Shown here: positions 8,786 through 18,484 of the stretch, in pieces
Layout: each line of letters begins with the position of its first letter
Position numbering within the stretch: position 1 is the first letter of the stretch
Source: Pseudomonadota bacterium
GTDB taxonomy: Bacteria > Pseudomonadota > Alphaproteobacteria > Sphingomonadales > Sphingomonadaceae
NCBI GenBank assembly: GCA_020160755.1
Contig: JAIUPN010000003.1
Span: 282,366-346,365, forward strand
DNA length: 64,000 nucleotides
Reading direction: 5' to 3'
Program-made: the position numbers and the translations under genes
Notes under the pieces: model-generated
What the model saw: only the letters and a program-made list of their open reading frames with translations
Database searches by the model: none
What the model was told of the DNA's origin: nothing

Positions 8786-10101
8786 CCCCTTTTCCCTGGT
8801 CGGATGTTGCGATCATCCTGGTCCTCATCCTGCTCAACGGCGTTTTCGCCATGTCCGAACTTGCGATCGTCTCGTCGCGCGACCCGCGCTTGCAGGCGGC
8901 GGAAAAGCGCGGCAGCCGCGGCGCGAAGATTGCGCGCCAGCTCGCATCCGATCCCGGGCGCTTCCTGTCGACCGTGCAGGTCGGCATTACGTTGATCGGC
9001 GTTCTGACGGGCGCCTATTCGGGCGCCAGCCTGGGCCAGCCGGTCGCGGAGCGCCTGCAGGCGCTCTTCGGCCTCGACGCCGAGACCGCCTTGTCGATCG
9101 CTTTCGCCATCGTCATCGCGCTCACCACCTATGCCTCGTTGATCGCGGGCGAACTGGTGCCCAAGCAGTTTGCGCTGCGCGCGCCCGAACGGATCGCGAT
9201 CATCGTCGCGCCGATGATGTACTGGCTGTCGAAAATCGGCGCGCCGCTCGTCTGGCTGCTCGACGCCAGCTCGGCGCTCGTCTTTCGCCTGCTCGGTCTC
9301 AACCGCGAATCGGAAGATCGGGTGACCGCCGAGGAACTGCACCTGATCGTCGCCGAGGCGTCGAAATCGGGGGTGATCGAGGAAAGCGAGCGCGCGATCA
9401 TTTCGGGCGTCGTGCGCCTCGCCGACCGGCCGGTGCGCGAGGTGATGACGCCGCGCAAGGATGTCGACTGGGTCGATATCGCGCTCGATGCGCGCGGCGT
9501 GCGCGACAAATTGCTTGAAACCCCGCACAGCCGCCTGCCGGTCGCGCGCGGTTCGGTCGACGATATCGTGGGCGTCGTACAGGCGCGCGATATCGCCGCG
9601 GCGCTGTTTCAGGGCGAGGTGCTCGACCTCGAACAGCTGATGCGCCCCGCAAAGGTCATCCACGACCAGATCGACGCGATGGACGCGCTCGAGGCGCTGC
9701 GCGCCGCCGACGTGCCGATGCTGCTCGTCCATGACGAATATGGTCATTTCGACGGGCTGGTGACGCCCGCGGACCTGCTTTCGGCGATCGCGGGCGAGTT
9801 TGCATCGGATCAGGATATCGGCAGCGAGCCCTTCGTCGTCGAGCGCGACGATGGCAGCCTGCTGATCGCCGGGTCGATGCCCGCCGACCAGATGGCCGAA
9901 CGGCTGGGGATCGAGCTGGGCGAGGATCGCGACTATGCGACCGCGGCGGGCCATGCCCTCGCGATCCTGAAGCACCTGCCCACCGAAGGCGAGAAATTCA
10001 CCGACAAGGGCTGGCGCTTCGAGATCGTCGATATGGACGGGCGCAAGATCGACAAGCTGCTCGTCACCGAGATCAGCAAGCCGAAGGAGGCAGAGGGCTA
10101 G
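8782..10101 (+). CDS. CNNM/CorC-HlyC family transporter with CBS domains
   Basis: The 439-residue protein has an N-terminal CNNM (DUF21) membrane domain with LILLNGVFAMSELAIVSSRD and FLSTVQVGITLIGVLTG. A CBS pair follows (REVMTPRKDVDWVDI; DEYGHFDGLVTPADLL) and then a C-terminal CorC_HlyC domain (AAGHALAILKHLPTEGEKF). Proteins of this architecture handle magnesium or cobalt efflux, or were named hemolysins historically; the ion here is unknown. It has no visible ribosome-binding site and overlaps the stop of a 17-codon upstream ORF. Its TAG shares the CTAG palindrome with the stop of the convergent gene. Confidence 0.93.
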   Translation: MTPFPWSDVAIILVLILLNGVFAMSELAIVSSRDPRLQAAEKRGSRGAKIARQLASDPGRFLSTVQVGITLIGVLTGAYSGASLGQPVAERLQALFGLDAETALSIAFAIVIALTTYASLIAGELVPKQFALRAPERIAIIVAPMMYWLSKIGAPLVWLLDASSALVFRLLGLNRESEDRVTAEELHLIVAEASKSGVIEESERAIISGVVRLADRPVREVMTPRKDVDWVDIALDARGVRDKLLETPHSRLPVARGSVDDIVGVVQARDIAAALFQGEVLDLEQLMRPAKVIHDQIDAMDALEALRAADVPMLLVHDEYGHFDGLVTPADLLSAIAGEFASDQDIGSEPFVVERDDGSLLIAGSMPADQMAERLGIELGEDRDYATAAGHALAILKHLPTEGEKFTDKGWRFEIVDMDGRKIDKLLVTEISKPKEAEG

Positions 10102-10904
10102 AGCTCGCCGCCGAGCGCGCCGTATCTGGCCTCGAATCCCGCTTTGTCGCCGCGCGCCAGATAGCCGGCCTGATCGACGATAGCGTCGCGCGCGATGCGG
10201 CCCTGGAAAGCGCCGAGCTGCGGGTCGATGCGGGCGACGTCGGTGTCGGTCCAGTCGGCGATCTGGCGAAAGCTGGTGACGCCGAGCCCGTTCAGCAGCA
10301 CGACGAGCTTGGGGCCGACGCCCTTCAGCAATTGCAGATTATCGGCCCCCGATTTCGCCGGCGCGGGGGCGGGTTCTGCCGCAGGCGGCGGTGGCGGAAC
10401 GGTCGGTTCTGCGGGAATGGGGGTCGCATCGGCCGGTGCTGGCTTCGCGGCGGCTTTCTTCGCCGCGGGTTTGGCCGCTGCCTTTGTCGCGGGCTTTGTC
10501 GCGGCTTTCGCTACCGGCTCCTTGATTGCGGTTTTCTTCGCGGCGGTTTTGGGTTTCGCGGCAGGCTTGGCGGCCGGGGGTGGCGCCTCAGCGACGGGCT
10601 CGACGATGGGCGCCGGCTCCGGGGCAGGCGCTGGTGTGGGCGCGTTGACGGCTGGTTCAGGCGCTGGCGGTGGCGCAGCGGCGGCGACGGGTTGCGGCTT
10701 GGGTTCGATCGGCTTGAAGCGCGCGGGTTCGGCCGCAATAATCTCGGGCTTTGCGGGTTCGAGCGGTTTGGCGGGCTTCGCCGGCTCGGCGACGGGCGGC
10801 GCGATTTCCTGGGGTTTCGACCGGCCGAACAACCACCACAGTAGCACGACAGCGACAACGAGTCCGACAACCGCGATAATCCAGTTTTCCTGAAGCCAGG
10901 CCAT
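10098..10904 (-). CDS. Membrane-anchored Pro/Ala-rich protein with C-terminal helix-hairpin-helix domain
   Basis: The 268-residue protein starts with one transmembrane helix (WIIAVVGLVVAVVLLWWLF, residues about 8-27). Next comes a long low-complexity linker rich in Ala, Pro and Lys with repeated AAKPA and PAPEPA units. The C-terminal domain of about 85 residues (LQLLKGVGPKLVVLLNGLG, then a TDTDVARID helix) is the helix-hairpin-helix domain often fused to ribosomal L21-like or NADH dehydrogenase subunit E-like proteins in alphaproteobacteria. The helix-hairpin-helix part suggests DNA or protein binding; no function is established. Its stop overlaps the convergent gene's stop in CTAG. Confidence 0.8.
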   Translation of the reverse strand: MAWLQENWIIAVVGLVVAVVLLWWLFGRSKPQEIAPPVAEPAKPAKPLEPAKPEIIAAEPARFKPIEPKPQPVAAAAPPPAPEPAVNAPTPAPAPEPAPIVEPVAEAPPPAAKPAAKPKTAAKKTAIKEPVAKAATKPATKAAAKPAAKKAAAKPAPADATPIPAEPTVPPPPPAAEPAPAPAKSGADNLQLLKGVGPKLVVLLNGLGVTSFRQIADWTDTDVARIDPQLGAFQGRIARDAIVDQAGYLARGDKAGFEARYGALGGEL

Positions 10905-10967
10905 GATCTTCTCCGCTTGTGATTTGGGTTCAGCCTATGCGGCCTGCCATGCCGCGTCCAGCCGCGC

Positions 10968-12245
10968 TTACTCGGCTTCGCGCGCGATCTCGCGCCAGCC
11001 GATGTCGCGGCGGCAAAAGCCGCTGGCGAAATCGAGCTTGTCGACCGCGGCATAGGCGCGCGCCTGCGCCTCGGTGACGGTGCGCCCCGTCGCGGTGACG
11101 TTGAGCACGCGCCCGCCCGCAGCGACGATCTGGCCGTTGGCACGCGCTGTGCCGGCGTGGAAAACGCGCACGCCGCCCGCTTCGGCATCGGCGATGCCAT
11201 GAATCGCGCCGCCTTTTTCGGGTGCGGCGGGATAGCCGTTCGCTGCCATCACGATCGTCAGCGCATAATCGCTGGCGAAAGCGGGCGGCGTCGCATCGGC
11301 GAGCGCCCCGGTCGACGCGGCGTAAAGCAGCGCGGCAAGGTCGCCGGCATAGCGCATCATCAGCACCTGACATTCGGGATCGCCGAAGCGGGCGTTATAT
11401 TCGATCAGCTTTGGTCCGGCGTCGGTGAGCATGAGGCCTGCGAACAGAACGCCGACATAAGGCGTGCCCTCGGCGGCGAGCGCCTTGACCGTTGGCCGGA
11501 TGATGCGGTCCATCACCTGCGTTTCAAGATCGGCGGTGAGCACGGGCGCCGGGCTGTAGGCCCCCATGCCGCCAGTGTTCGGGCCGACGTCGCCGTCGCC
11601 GACGCGCTTGTGATCCTGCGCGCTGCCGAACGCCATTACGTTCGTTCCGTCCGACAGCGCGAAGAAGCTCGCCTCCTCGCCGGTCATAAATTCCTCGATC
11701 ACCACCTCGGCGCCTGCGCTGCCGAAGGCGCCATCGAACATGTCGTCGATCGCAGCGTCAGCTTCTTCGCGCGTTTCGGCGATGATCACGCCCTTGCCCG
11801 CGGCGAGGCCGTCGGCCTTGATGACGACCGGGATCGAAAAGCCTTCGAGCACGGCGCGCGCTTCCTCGGCGGAGGTGCAGCGAACATAGGCGGCGGTCGG
11901 GATCGACGCGCGGGCGCACAGGTCCTTGGTAAAGCCCTTCGACCCTTCGAGCCGCGCCGCGGCGGCGCTCGGGCCAAAGGCCGGAATGCCGATTTCGCGC
12001 AAGCGGTCGGCGAGGCCCGCGACGAGCGGCGCTTCGGGACCGACGACGACGAAATCGATCGCGTGCGCCTTCACGAAGGCGATCAGCCCGTCGAGATCGT
12101 CGACGGCAATTGCGACACATTCGGCGTGCGCCTCGATGCCGGGATTGCCCGGTGCGGCATAGAGCTTGGCGCAGCCTGGCGATTGTGCCAACTGCCAGCT
12201 GAGCGCATGTTCGCGGCCCCCCGATCCGACCAGCAGGATATTCAT
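10968..12245 (-). CDS. purD: Phosphoribosylamine--glycine ligase (GARS)
   Basis: The 425-residue ATP-grasp enzyme makes glycinamide ribonucleotide in purine synthesis. [15 protein letters not shown] is the standard N-terminus. [14 protein letters not shown] (about residue 140), [10 protein letters not shown] and the Mg-binding segment [13 protein letters not shown] (about residue 285) are all present. The start is the ATG read from 12245. It overlaps the xseA start on the opposite strand within one CATG, so the promoter of each gene must lie inside the other. Domain order and length are normal. Confidence 0.97.
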   Translation of the reverse strand: MNILLVGSGGREHALSWQLAQSPGCAKLYAAPGNPGIEAHAECVAIAVDDLDGLIAFVKAHAIDFVVVGPEAPLVAGLADRLREIGIPAFGPSAAAARLEGSKGFTKDLCARASIPTAAYVRCTSAEEARAVLEGFSIPVVIKADGLAAGKGVIIAETREEADAAIDDMFDGAFGSAGAEVVIEEFMTGEEASFFALSDGTNVMAFGSAQDHKRVGDGDVGPNTGGMGAYSPAPVLTADLETQVMDRIIRPTVKALAAEGTPYVGVLFAGLMLTDAGPKLIEYNARFGDPECQVLMMRYAGDLAALLYAASTGALADATPPAFASDYALTIVMAANGYPAAPEKGGAIHGIADAEAGGVRVFHAGTARANGQIVAAGGRVLNVTATGRTVTEAQARAYAAVDKLDFASGFCRRDIGWREIAREAE

Positions 12246-13668
12246 GTCAGTCCCTTTTCCCGATACGGCGTCCGACGATGGCACCGAAGCGCGGCTGTTA
12301 GCCGAGGCGGCGCCGGGGGACAATGCACCCGCATTGTCGGTCAGCCAATTGTCGGCCGCGATCAAGCGCACGGTCGAGGACGGCTTTGCGCGCGTTCGGG
12401 TCCGGGGCGAATTGTCTGGCGCGAAGCGTGCGGCGTCGGGGCATTTTTACGCGGCGCTGAAGGACGATAATGCCCTGATCGACATGGTGATGTGGAAGGG
12501 GCAGGCGGCGCGCCTCGCCTTCCGGCCCGAAGACGGGATCGAGGTGATCGCGACGGGCAAGCTCACCACCTATCCGGGACGGTCGAAATACCAGCTCGTC
12601 GTCGATACGCTCGAAGTCGCGGGCGAAGGCGCGCTGATGCTGCTCTTCGAGAAATTGAAGGCGCGGCTCGGCGCCGAGGGGCTGTTCGACCGCGAGCGCA
12701 AGTACGATCGGCTGCCCTATCTGCCGCGCACGATCGGGGTGGTGACCTCGCCGACCGGGGCGGTGATCCGCGATATCCTCCACCGGCTCGCGGACCGCTG
12801 TCCGACGCATGTCATCGTCTGGCCGGTGCTGGTGCAGGGCGACGGTGCGGCGGCGCAGGTCGCGAATGCAATCCGCGGCTTCGATGCGATCGAGCCGGGC
12901 GGCCGGGTACCGCGCCCCGACCTTGTGATCGTCGCGCGCGGCGGCGGGTCGATCGAGGATCTGTGGGCGTTCAACGAAGAGGTCGTCGTGCGCGCGATCG
13001 CCGATTGCCGCATCCCGACGATCAGCGCCGTCGGCCATGAAACCGACGTGACGCTCGCCGACTATGCCGCCGACGTGCGCGCGCCGACGCCGACCGCCGC
13101 CGCCGAGATGGCGGTGCCGGTGCGCGCCGAGTTGCAGGCGCAGCTCGCGACGTGGAACGGCCGGATGATCGGCGCGGCAAGCCGGCATCAGTCGCTGGCG
13201 AGCGAGCGGCTGACTGCGCTGGCGCGCCACTTGCCGAAGCGCGAGGCGCTCTACGCGCCGCAGCGCCAGCGGCTCGACGATGCCGGCGAGCGGCTTGATC
13301 GCAGCCAGCGCCACCGGCTGACGGTGGTTTCCGAACGGCTCGCGACGCGCGGCGCCGCGCTGCGTCCCGCGCTCCTCGCGCGGCGCTGGGACCGCGACCG
13401 CGCGCAGCTCGAAGGGCTCGGGCGGCTGCTCGACAGTCTCGATCCGCGCGCGCTCCTCTCGCGTGGCTATGCGATGGTCCGCGATGCGGACGGCGCGATC
13501 GTCACGACCGCTGCCAAGGCGCGCGATGCGGGGCATATGCGGTTGCAGTTCGCCGATGGCGAGGTGCCAGTCGCCGTGGACGGCAGCGAGGGGCCGCCGC
13601 AGGCATCGAGGCCGGTGCGCAAGGCTTCGCCGATGGAGCCGAAGCGAGGGCAGGGCGAGCTCTTCTGA
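12244..13668 (+). CDS. xseA: Exodeoxyribonuclease VII large subunit
   Basis: The 474-residue subunit is part of the single-strand exonuclease that works in mismatch repair and DNA trimming with XseB, which is not in this window. The N-terminal OB-fold ([23 protein letters not shown]) is followed by the catalytic region with [28 protein letters not shown] and the highly conserved [17 protein letters not shown]. The ATG at 12244 matches the expected N-terminus of sphingomonad XseA; upstream in-frame codons would run through purD. The start codon overlaps that of purD. Confidence 0.96.
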   Translation: MSVPFPDTASDDGTEARLLAEAAPGDNAPALSVSQLSAAIKRTVEDGFARVRVRGELSGAKRAASGHFYAALKDDNALIDMVMWKGQAARLAFRPEDGIEVIATGKLTTYPGRSKYQLVVDTLEVAGEGALMLLFEKLKARLGAEGLFDRERKYDRLPYLPRTIGVVTSPTGAVIRDILHRLADRCPTHVIVWPVLVQGDGAAAQVANAIRGFDAIEPGGRVPRPDLVIVARGGGSIEDLWAFNEEVVVRAIADCRIPTISAVGHETDVTLADYAADVRAPTPTAAAEMAVPVRAELQAQLATWNGRMIGAASRHQSLASERLTALARHLPKREALYAPQRQRLDDAGERLDRSQRHRLTVVSERLATRGAALRPALLARRWDRDRAQLEGLGRLLDSLDPRALLSRGYAMVRDADGAIVTTAAKARDAGHMRLQFADGEVPVAVDGSEGPPQASRPVRKASPMEPKRGQGELF

Positions 13669-13742
13669 GCTTCCGGGGGTGGCCGCGGCGCGCGATGCTG
13701 GTATAGCCGGGGGCTGACTTGTCGCCGAATGGATAGAGAATC

Positions 13743-13955
13743 ATGTTGATCGCCAGCCGCAACCGCCTTGCCCGCCTGCAATATGGGCCGAACGGGTTCC
13801 GCGTCCTTGCCCCCGGCGATCATGTATTGTGCGCGGTGACCGGCGCGCCGATCGGCCTCGACGAGCTGCGCTATTGGTCGGTCGCGCGGCAGGAACCCTA
13901 TGCCACCGCCGAGATATCGGTGAAGTCCGCACTGGACGCCGCGCGCGAGGCATGA
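13743..13955 (+). CDS. DUF2093 family protein
   Basis: The 70-residue protein matches DUF2093, a small alphaproteobacterial family with no assigned function. Recognisable parts are ARLQYGPNGFRVLAPGDHVLCAVTG and IGLDELRYWSVARQEPYATAE. The single Cys and the GDHVLCAVTG turn suggest a compact beta fold. It is 74 bases after xseA. Its TGA overlaps the ATG at 13952 of the M23 peptidase gene, so expression of the two is probably linked. Confidence 0.88.
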   Translation: MLIASRNRLARLQYGPNGFRVLAPGDHVLCAVTGAPIGLDELRYWSVARQEPYATAEISVKSALDAAREA

Positions 13956-14878
13956 ATTCCGGCAAGGACTGGCCGATGCGTGGTGCCGCGCTGGTACTGC
14001 TCGCCATTGCCGCCGCTTGCGTGCCGCCGGCCGATACCGAAGCAAAGCCCGTGCCGCGGCCGGTCGTCCAGCCCGACCCGGCGCCGCAACCCTTGCCCCC
14101 TCGCGCGTCCGAGCGGCCCGATTTTGCGCTCGCCGGAATGGCCGGGCAGGGTGCGGTGCTCGTCGGGCAGGCGCCCGGCGACACGCGCTCGCTCACCTTC
14201 GACGGCAAGACCATCCCCGTCGCCGGCGACGGCCGCTTCCTGATCGCGTTCGATCGCGATGCCGCCCCGACCGCGCGCCTCGTCGCGACGCTGGCTGACG
14301 GCCGCGCGGTCGAGCGCACCCTCGCCGTCGCGGCGGGCAGCTGGCGGATCGAGCATATCAACGCGCCCTATCGCGGCAGCGCTTCGAGCGACGCCGATTT
14401 CGAGCGGCGGCGCCCTGCCGAACTCGCGCAGATCGCTGCGGCGCGCAACACGCCCGTGGTGTCCGACGGCTGGCGGCAGACGTTTCGGTGGCCGGTGACG
14501 GGGCGCCTTTCGGGCTTCTTCGGATCGCAGCGCGTGTATCAGGGCAAGCCCGGAACCTATCACAGCGGTACCGATGTCGCGGTTCCCGCAGGAACCCCCT
14601 TTGTCGCGCCCGCCGACGGGGTGGTCGTGCTCGCGGCGGCGACGCCCTTCACGCTCGAGGGCAATCTGCTGATCGTCGATCATGGCATGGGGCTGAGCAG
14701 CGCCTTTCTCCATTGTCAGCGGCTCGATGTGAAGGTCGGAGACCGCGTCGCTCAGGGGCAGCCGCTCGGGACGGTGGGCCGGACGGGGCGCGCGACGGGC
14801 CCCCATCTTCACTGGGGTCTGAAATGGCGCGACGCACGCCTCGACCCCGGAAAACTTGCGGGAGCGATGGGTCGGTAG
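13952..14878 (+). CDS. M23 family metallopeptidase (LytM domain), probable lipoprotein
   Basis: The product is 308 residues from the ATG at 13952, which overlaps the DUF2093 stop. The ATG at 13976, with AAGGA at 13964-13968, is a good alternative and gives a cleaner lipoprotein signal (LVLLAIAAAC). A Pro-rich linker and a beta-sandwich-like region precede the C-terminal LytM domain. There YHSGTDVAVPAGTP holds the zinc His and Asp, and GPHLHWGLKW holds the HxH motif, so the peptidase looks active. Family members cut peptidoglycan cross-links in the periplasm. Confidence 0.92.
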   Translation: MNSGKDWPMRGAALVLLAIAAACVPPADTEAKPVPRPVVQPDPAPQPLPPRASERPDFALAGMAGQGAVLVGQAPGDTRSLTFDGKTIPVAGDGRFLIAFDRDAAPTARLVATLADGRAVERTLAVAAGSWRIEHINAPYRGSASSDADFERRRPAELAQIAAARNTPVVSDGWRQTFRWPVTGRLSGFFGSQRVYQGKPGTYHSGTDVAVPAGTPFVAPADGVVVLAAATPFTLEGNLLIVDHGMGLSSAFLHCQRLDVKVGDRVAQGQPLGTVGRTGRATGPHLHWGLKWRDARLDPGKLAGAMGR

Positions 14879-15144
14879 CCCGCCCGCGCGGCGCAGTGAA
14901 TTCGTAACCATTGAAACAATATGTCGCGAATTGCGCGCTGCAGCATATTGTGTTTCGCAGATTTCCGCGTTTGTTGCAAATACGTCACAATGGCTTCCGA
15001 AACGGCCAATCGCGCCGGGAATTCCCTTTACTCGACATGAACGAAAGGTCATCCCGCACGCTATCGGGGCGTTTGTGTGCCGGCTTTTTGCCGTCATGTC
15101 GGGGGTCCGGGTAATTCAATCCACCAGTAGCAAGGGACTGCACT
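14879..15144 (+). other. Long 5' leader of the first TonB-dependent receptor gene
   Basis: No gene is visible in these 266 bases. The segment around 14900-15000 is noticeably AT-richer than its surroundings and probably contains the promoter, but I found no -35/-10 pair I would trust. AAGGGA at 15132-15137 is the ribosome-binding site for the GTG start at 15145. Confidence 0.5.
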
Positions 15145-18100
15145 GTGAAGAAAACCCAATATTCCAAGCTGAAGCTAGGCGCTGCGCCGCTCGTACTGAG
15201 CGTCGCCCTGGTTTCGGCTCCTGCCTATGCGCAGGACGCCGCCGAACAGACCGCCGCACAGTCGGAAATCGTCGTCACCGGCTCGCTGATCCGCAACCCG
15301 AACCTCGAACAGTCGACCCCGGTCAACGTCACGACCTCGGACACGATCGAACTGAAGCAGTCGAACGTCGCCGAAGAAGTCCTGCGCGAAATGCCCGGCG
15401 TGGTCCCGAACATGGGTTCGGCCGTCAACAACGGCAACACCGGCGGCTCGTACGTCGATCTTCGCGGCCTCGGCTCGATCCGTAACATCGTCCTCCTGAA
15501 CGGCAACCGCGTTGCTCCGTCGGACGTCAACGGCCGCGTCGACCTTAACAACATCCCGCTGGCCCTGATCGAGCGCGTCGACGCGCTGACCGGCGCCGCC
15601 GTGACCACCTATGGTGCCGACGCCATCACCGGCGTGGTGAACTTCATCACCAAGCGTGACTTCGCCGGTCTGGAAGTCACCGCTTCGAACCAGATCACCG
15701 AGCAGGGCGACGGCAACGTCTTCCGCGTCGACGCCACCATCGGTGCGAACTTCGACGATGGCCGTGGTAACGCCGTGCTGAGCATCGGCTATCAGTCGGC
15801 CGACCCGGTCTATCAGGGCGCACGTCCGTTCTCGAACAACACCCTCGACAGCTATTCTGACACGTTTATCGGTTCGGGCACGTCGGTTCCGTCGCGTTTC
15901 TCGGGCACCCGTCCGCTGATCGCCGGCACCAACACCCCGAACACGACGATCGATCCGACCGGCACCGGCAACGGTGGCGTGCGTCAGGTCAATGCGGCCG
16001 GCCAGGCCGTCGGCACGTTTGCGACCTACAACTTCAACCCGTTCAACATCTTCCAGACGCCGTTCGAGCGCTATAACATCTATGGCCAGGCGAACTATGA
16101 AGTGTCGGACGCGATCGAAGTCTATGCACGCGGCATGTTCTCGAAGAACAAGGTTTCGACGATCATTGCACCGTCGGGCTCGTTCGGCGGCAACGTCACG
16201 ATCAACCTGAACAACCCGTTCCTCCCGGCAACGCTGCGCAATCAGTTCTGCGCATTCAACACGGGAGCCGCCGGCACCTATACGCCGCGCTTCGACCAGA
16301 CGACGTGTAACAACGCCGCAACCGCGACGGGCCGTACCGACCCGAACTATCGTGAAGTCACCGTCACGCTGAACCGTCGTACCCCCGAAGTCGGTCCGCG
16401 CGTCAGCGACTATCAGACGACCTTCTTCGACTATCGCGTCGGCGCGCGTGGCGGCATCACCGACACGATCGACTGGAACATCGAAGGCGCCTACGGCGAA
16501 TCGGAAAATATCCAGACGATTAAGGGCTACACGCTCCAGTCGCGCTTCCGTCAGGGTTCGCTCGTCAACGGCACCGTTGCCAACCCGGTTTGCCAGGACC
16601 CGTCGAACGGTTGCGTTCCGATCAACCTCTTCGGTCCCGAAGGCTCGATTTCGCCGGCTGCTGCTGACTTCCTGTCGGAAAACAGCTCGACGACCAACCG
16701 TACCTCGCTGTCGCAGGTTCGCGCGATCATCTCGGGCGACCTCGGCTTCACCTCGCCGGGCGCGGTTCAGCCGATCGGCTTCGCTCTCGGTGGCGAATAT
16801 CGCAAATACACCGCACAGCAGGCATCGGATCTGCTCGCCAAGACCCCGGGTGAACTCGGTGGCGCCGGCGGCGCAGCTCCCGACATCGACGGCAAGTACG
16901 ACGTCTATGAAGCTTATGCCGAAGTCGTCGCACCGTTGATCGAAGACAAGCCTTTCTTCGAAAGCCTGACCCTCGAAGCCGGTATCCGTTATTCGGATTA
17001 CAGCATCGAGGGTGGTGCGGGTTATGACACCTGGACCTGGAAAGCCGGCGGTAGCTGGGAACCGGGTGCGGGCGTCAAGATCCGTGGTAACTACAGCCGC
17101 GCTGTTCGCGCTCCGAACATCGGTGAATTGTTCACGCCGCTTTCCGTCGGCCTGACCAACCTCGGTATCGATCCCTGCGCCGGTGCTGCACCGACGACCA
17201 ATGCCAACCTGCGCGCCATCTGTATCGCACAGGGCGCTCCGGCCGGCACGATCGGTTCGATCACCAACCCGACCGCGGCCCAGGCGAACATCAACCAGGG
17301 CGGTAGCTTGAACCTGCAGCCGGAAAAGGCGAACACCTGGACCATCGGTGCAGTGTTCCAGCCCGACTTCCTGCCGCGCTTCAACCTGTCGATCGACTAT
17401 TACAACATCAAGATCGACAATGTGATCGGTGCCCCGTTGCCGGGTGACATCATCAACGCCTGCTTCGGTGCGGTTACCGCGGCCAGCGCTGCTGATCCGG
17501 CCTGTACGATTATCCGTCGTAACCCGACCACCGGCGGTCTCGACGGCGATCCGGCAACCACGCCGGGCCTGTTCGGTCAGACGAACAACAATGGCCGCCT
17601 GTTCACCGACGGCATCGACTTGCTGATGAACTGGAACACCGATCTGGGCTTCGCGAGCCTCGACTGGTCGTTCGTCGGCAACTGGACGCACTCGTCGAAG
17701 TTCCGTTCGGACGTGAACCAGTCGTCGTCGCTCAATCGCGAATGCGTCGGCTACTACAGCGTGAACTGCTCGTTCACGGGCTCGATCCAGCCCGAGTACC
17801 AGTTCTCGAACCGCTTCACGCTCGGTTTCGACAAGGTTGACCTGTCGCTGCTGTGGCGCTGGCAGGACAGCGTGTCGTTCGAACCTGCTCAGCTGCAGGC
17901 CGATATCGACGCAGCGATCGACGCGGGTACCAGCCCGACCACGGGTTGCCCCGATCCGACGGGCACCGATCCGAACGGCTGCGTCGTCGATCCGAAGTTC
18001 CGCAAGATCAAGGCATCGAACTATTTCGATCTGACCGGGCGCTTCAGCGTCAGCGAGAATCTTACGGTGACGATGACCGTGCAGAACCTGCTCAACAAGA

Positions 18101-18219
18101 AGCCGCCGATCGTCGGTAACACGATCGGTTCGACCACCTACAACAGCGGCAACACCTTCCCGTCGACCTACGACGCGCTGGGCCGCCGTTACGCGGTGTC
18201 GGCGAAGCTGAAGTTCTAG
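15145..18219 (+). CDS. TonB-dependent receptor, probably highly expressed
   Basis: The 1024-residue outer-membrane receptor starts at a GTG with AAGGGA seven bases upstream. It has a signal peptide ending AYAQD, a TonB-box-like EIVVTGS and a plug domain (LREMPGVVPNMGS, YVDLRGLGSIRNIVLLNG, TYGADAITGVVNFITKR). A 22-strand-type barrel follows, ending LGRRYAVSAKLKF with the terminal Phe needed for assembly. The substrate is unknown. Codon choice is strongly biased to GGT, CGT, ATC and AAC compared with the neighbouring genes, as expected of a very abundant protein. A perfect terminator follows. The nearby sulfotransferase and hydroxylase genes may be functionally linked. Confidence 0.95.
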   Translation: MKKTQYSKLKLGAAPLVLSVALVSAPAYAQDAAEQTAAQSEIVVTGSLIRNPNLEQSTPVNVTTSDTIELKQSNVAEEVLREMPGVVPNMGSAVNNGNTGGSYVDLRGLGSIRNIVLLNGNRVAPSDVNGRVDLNNIPLALIERVDALTGAAVTTYGADAITGVVNFITKRDFAGLEVTASNQITEQGDGNVFRVDATIGANFDDGRGNAVLSIGYQSADPVYQGARPFSNNTLDSYSDTFIGSGTSVPSRFSGTRPLIAGTNTPNTTIDPTGTGNGGVRQVNAAGQAVGTFATYNFNPFNIFQTPFERYNIYGQANYEVSDAIEVYARGMFSKNKVSTIIAPSGSFGGNVTINLNNPFLPATLRNQFCAFNTGAAGTYTPRFDQTTCNNAATATGRTDPNYREVTVTLNRRTPEVGPRVSDYQTTFFDYRVGARGGITDTIDWNIEGAYGESENIQTIKGYTLQSRFRQGSLVNGTVANPVCQDPSNGCVPINLFGPEGSISPAAADFLSENSSTTNRTSLSQVRAIISGDLGFTSPGAVQPIGFALGGEYRKYTAQQASDLLAKTPGELGGAGGAAPDIDGKYDVYEAYAEVVAPLIEDKPFFESLTLEAGIRYSDYSIEGGAGYDTWTWKAGGSWEPGAGVKIRGNYSRAVRAPNIGELFTPLSVGLTNLGIDPCAGAAPTTNANLRAICIAQGAPAGTIGSITNPTAAQANINQGGSLNLQPEKANTWTIGAVFQPDFLPRFNLSIDYYNIKIDNVIGAPLPGDIINACFGAVTAASAADPACTIIRRNPTTGGLDGDPATTPGLFGQTNNNGRLFTDGIDLLMNWNTDLGFASLDWSFVGNWTHSSKFRSDVNQSSSLNRECVGYYSVNCSFTGSIQPEYQFSNRFTLGFDKVDLSLLWRWQDSVSFEPAQLQADIDAAIDAGTSPTTGCPDPTGTDPNGCVVDPKFRKIKASNYFDLTGRFSVSENLTVTMTVQNLLNKKPPIVGNTIGSTTYNSGNTFPSTYDALGRRYAVSAKLKF

Positions 18220-18244
18220 TCGCTTCACGCTTCGGCAAGAATTG

Positions 18245-18274
18245 GGGGCGGACAGCGATGTCCGCCCCTTTTTC
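18245..18274 (+). terminator. Rho-independent terminator of the TonB receptor gene
   Basis: GGGGCGGACA (18245-18254), loop GCGA and TGTCCGCCCC (18259-18268) make a perfect 10-bp stem followed by TTTTTC. Confidence 0.93.
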
Positions 18275-18336
18275 TATGCACTCTATGGCCGGGTTGAGGG
18301 GCGGTTTTGGGCTGGTGAACCGCCATTGCCTTCTTT

Positions 18337-18409
18337 CGTCATCCCGGACCTGATCCAGGATCCATAGCTGCACCGAAGTCATGGACCCCGGATCAGGTCC
18401 GGGGTGACG
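18337..18409. repeat. Palindromic intergenic repeat of the sphingomonad type
   Basis: Two 29-base arms (18337-18365 and 18381-18409) are inverted copies with three mismatches around a 15-base loop. The outer ends read CGTCATCCCGG and CCGGGGTGACG. Elements of this look are scattered in many copies through sphingomonad intergenic regions and resemble REP elements. Only one copy was noticed in this window. The region 18275-18484 otherwise holds nothing I recognise. Confidence 0.75.
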
Positions 18410-18484
18410 ATTATGGGAAGGTCCGCAATCGGTCGGAAGCTGGCGAAAGTGCCGGTAGCAAGGCGGGGCCAACCCCGATGGGAC

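Noticed and set aside
15175..18228. Open frame of about 1000 codons antisense to the first TonB receptor
   Set aside because: It is the shadow of a GC-rich, strongly codon-biased gene; the translation has no recognisable domains and is Arg/Val-rich.
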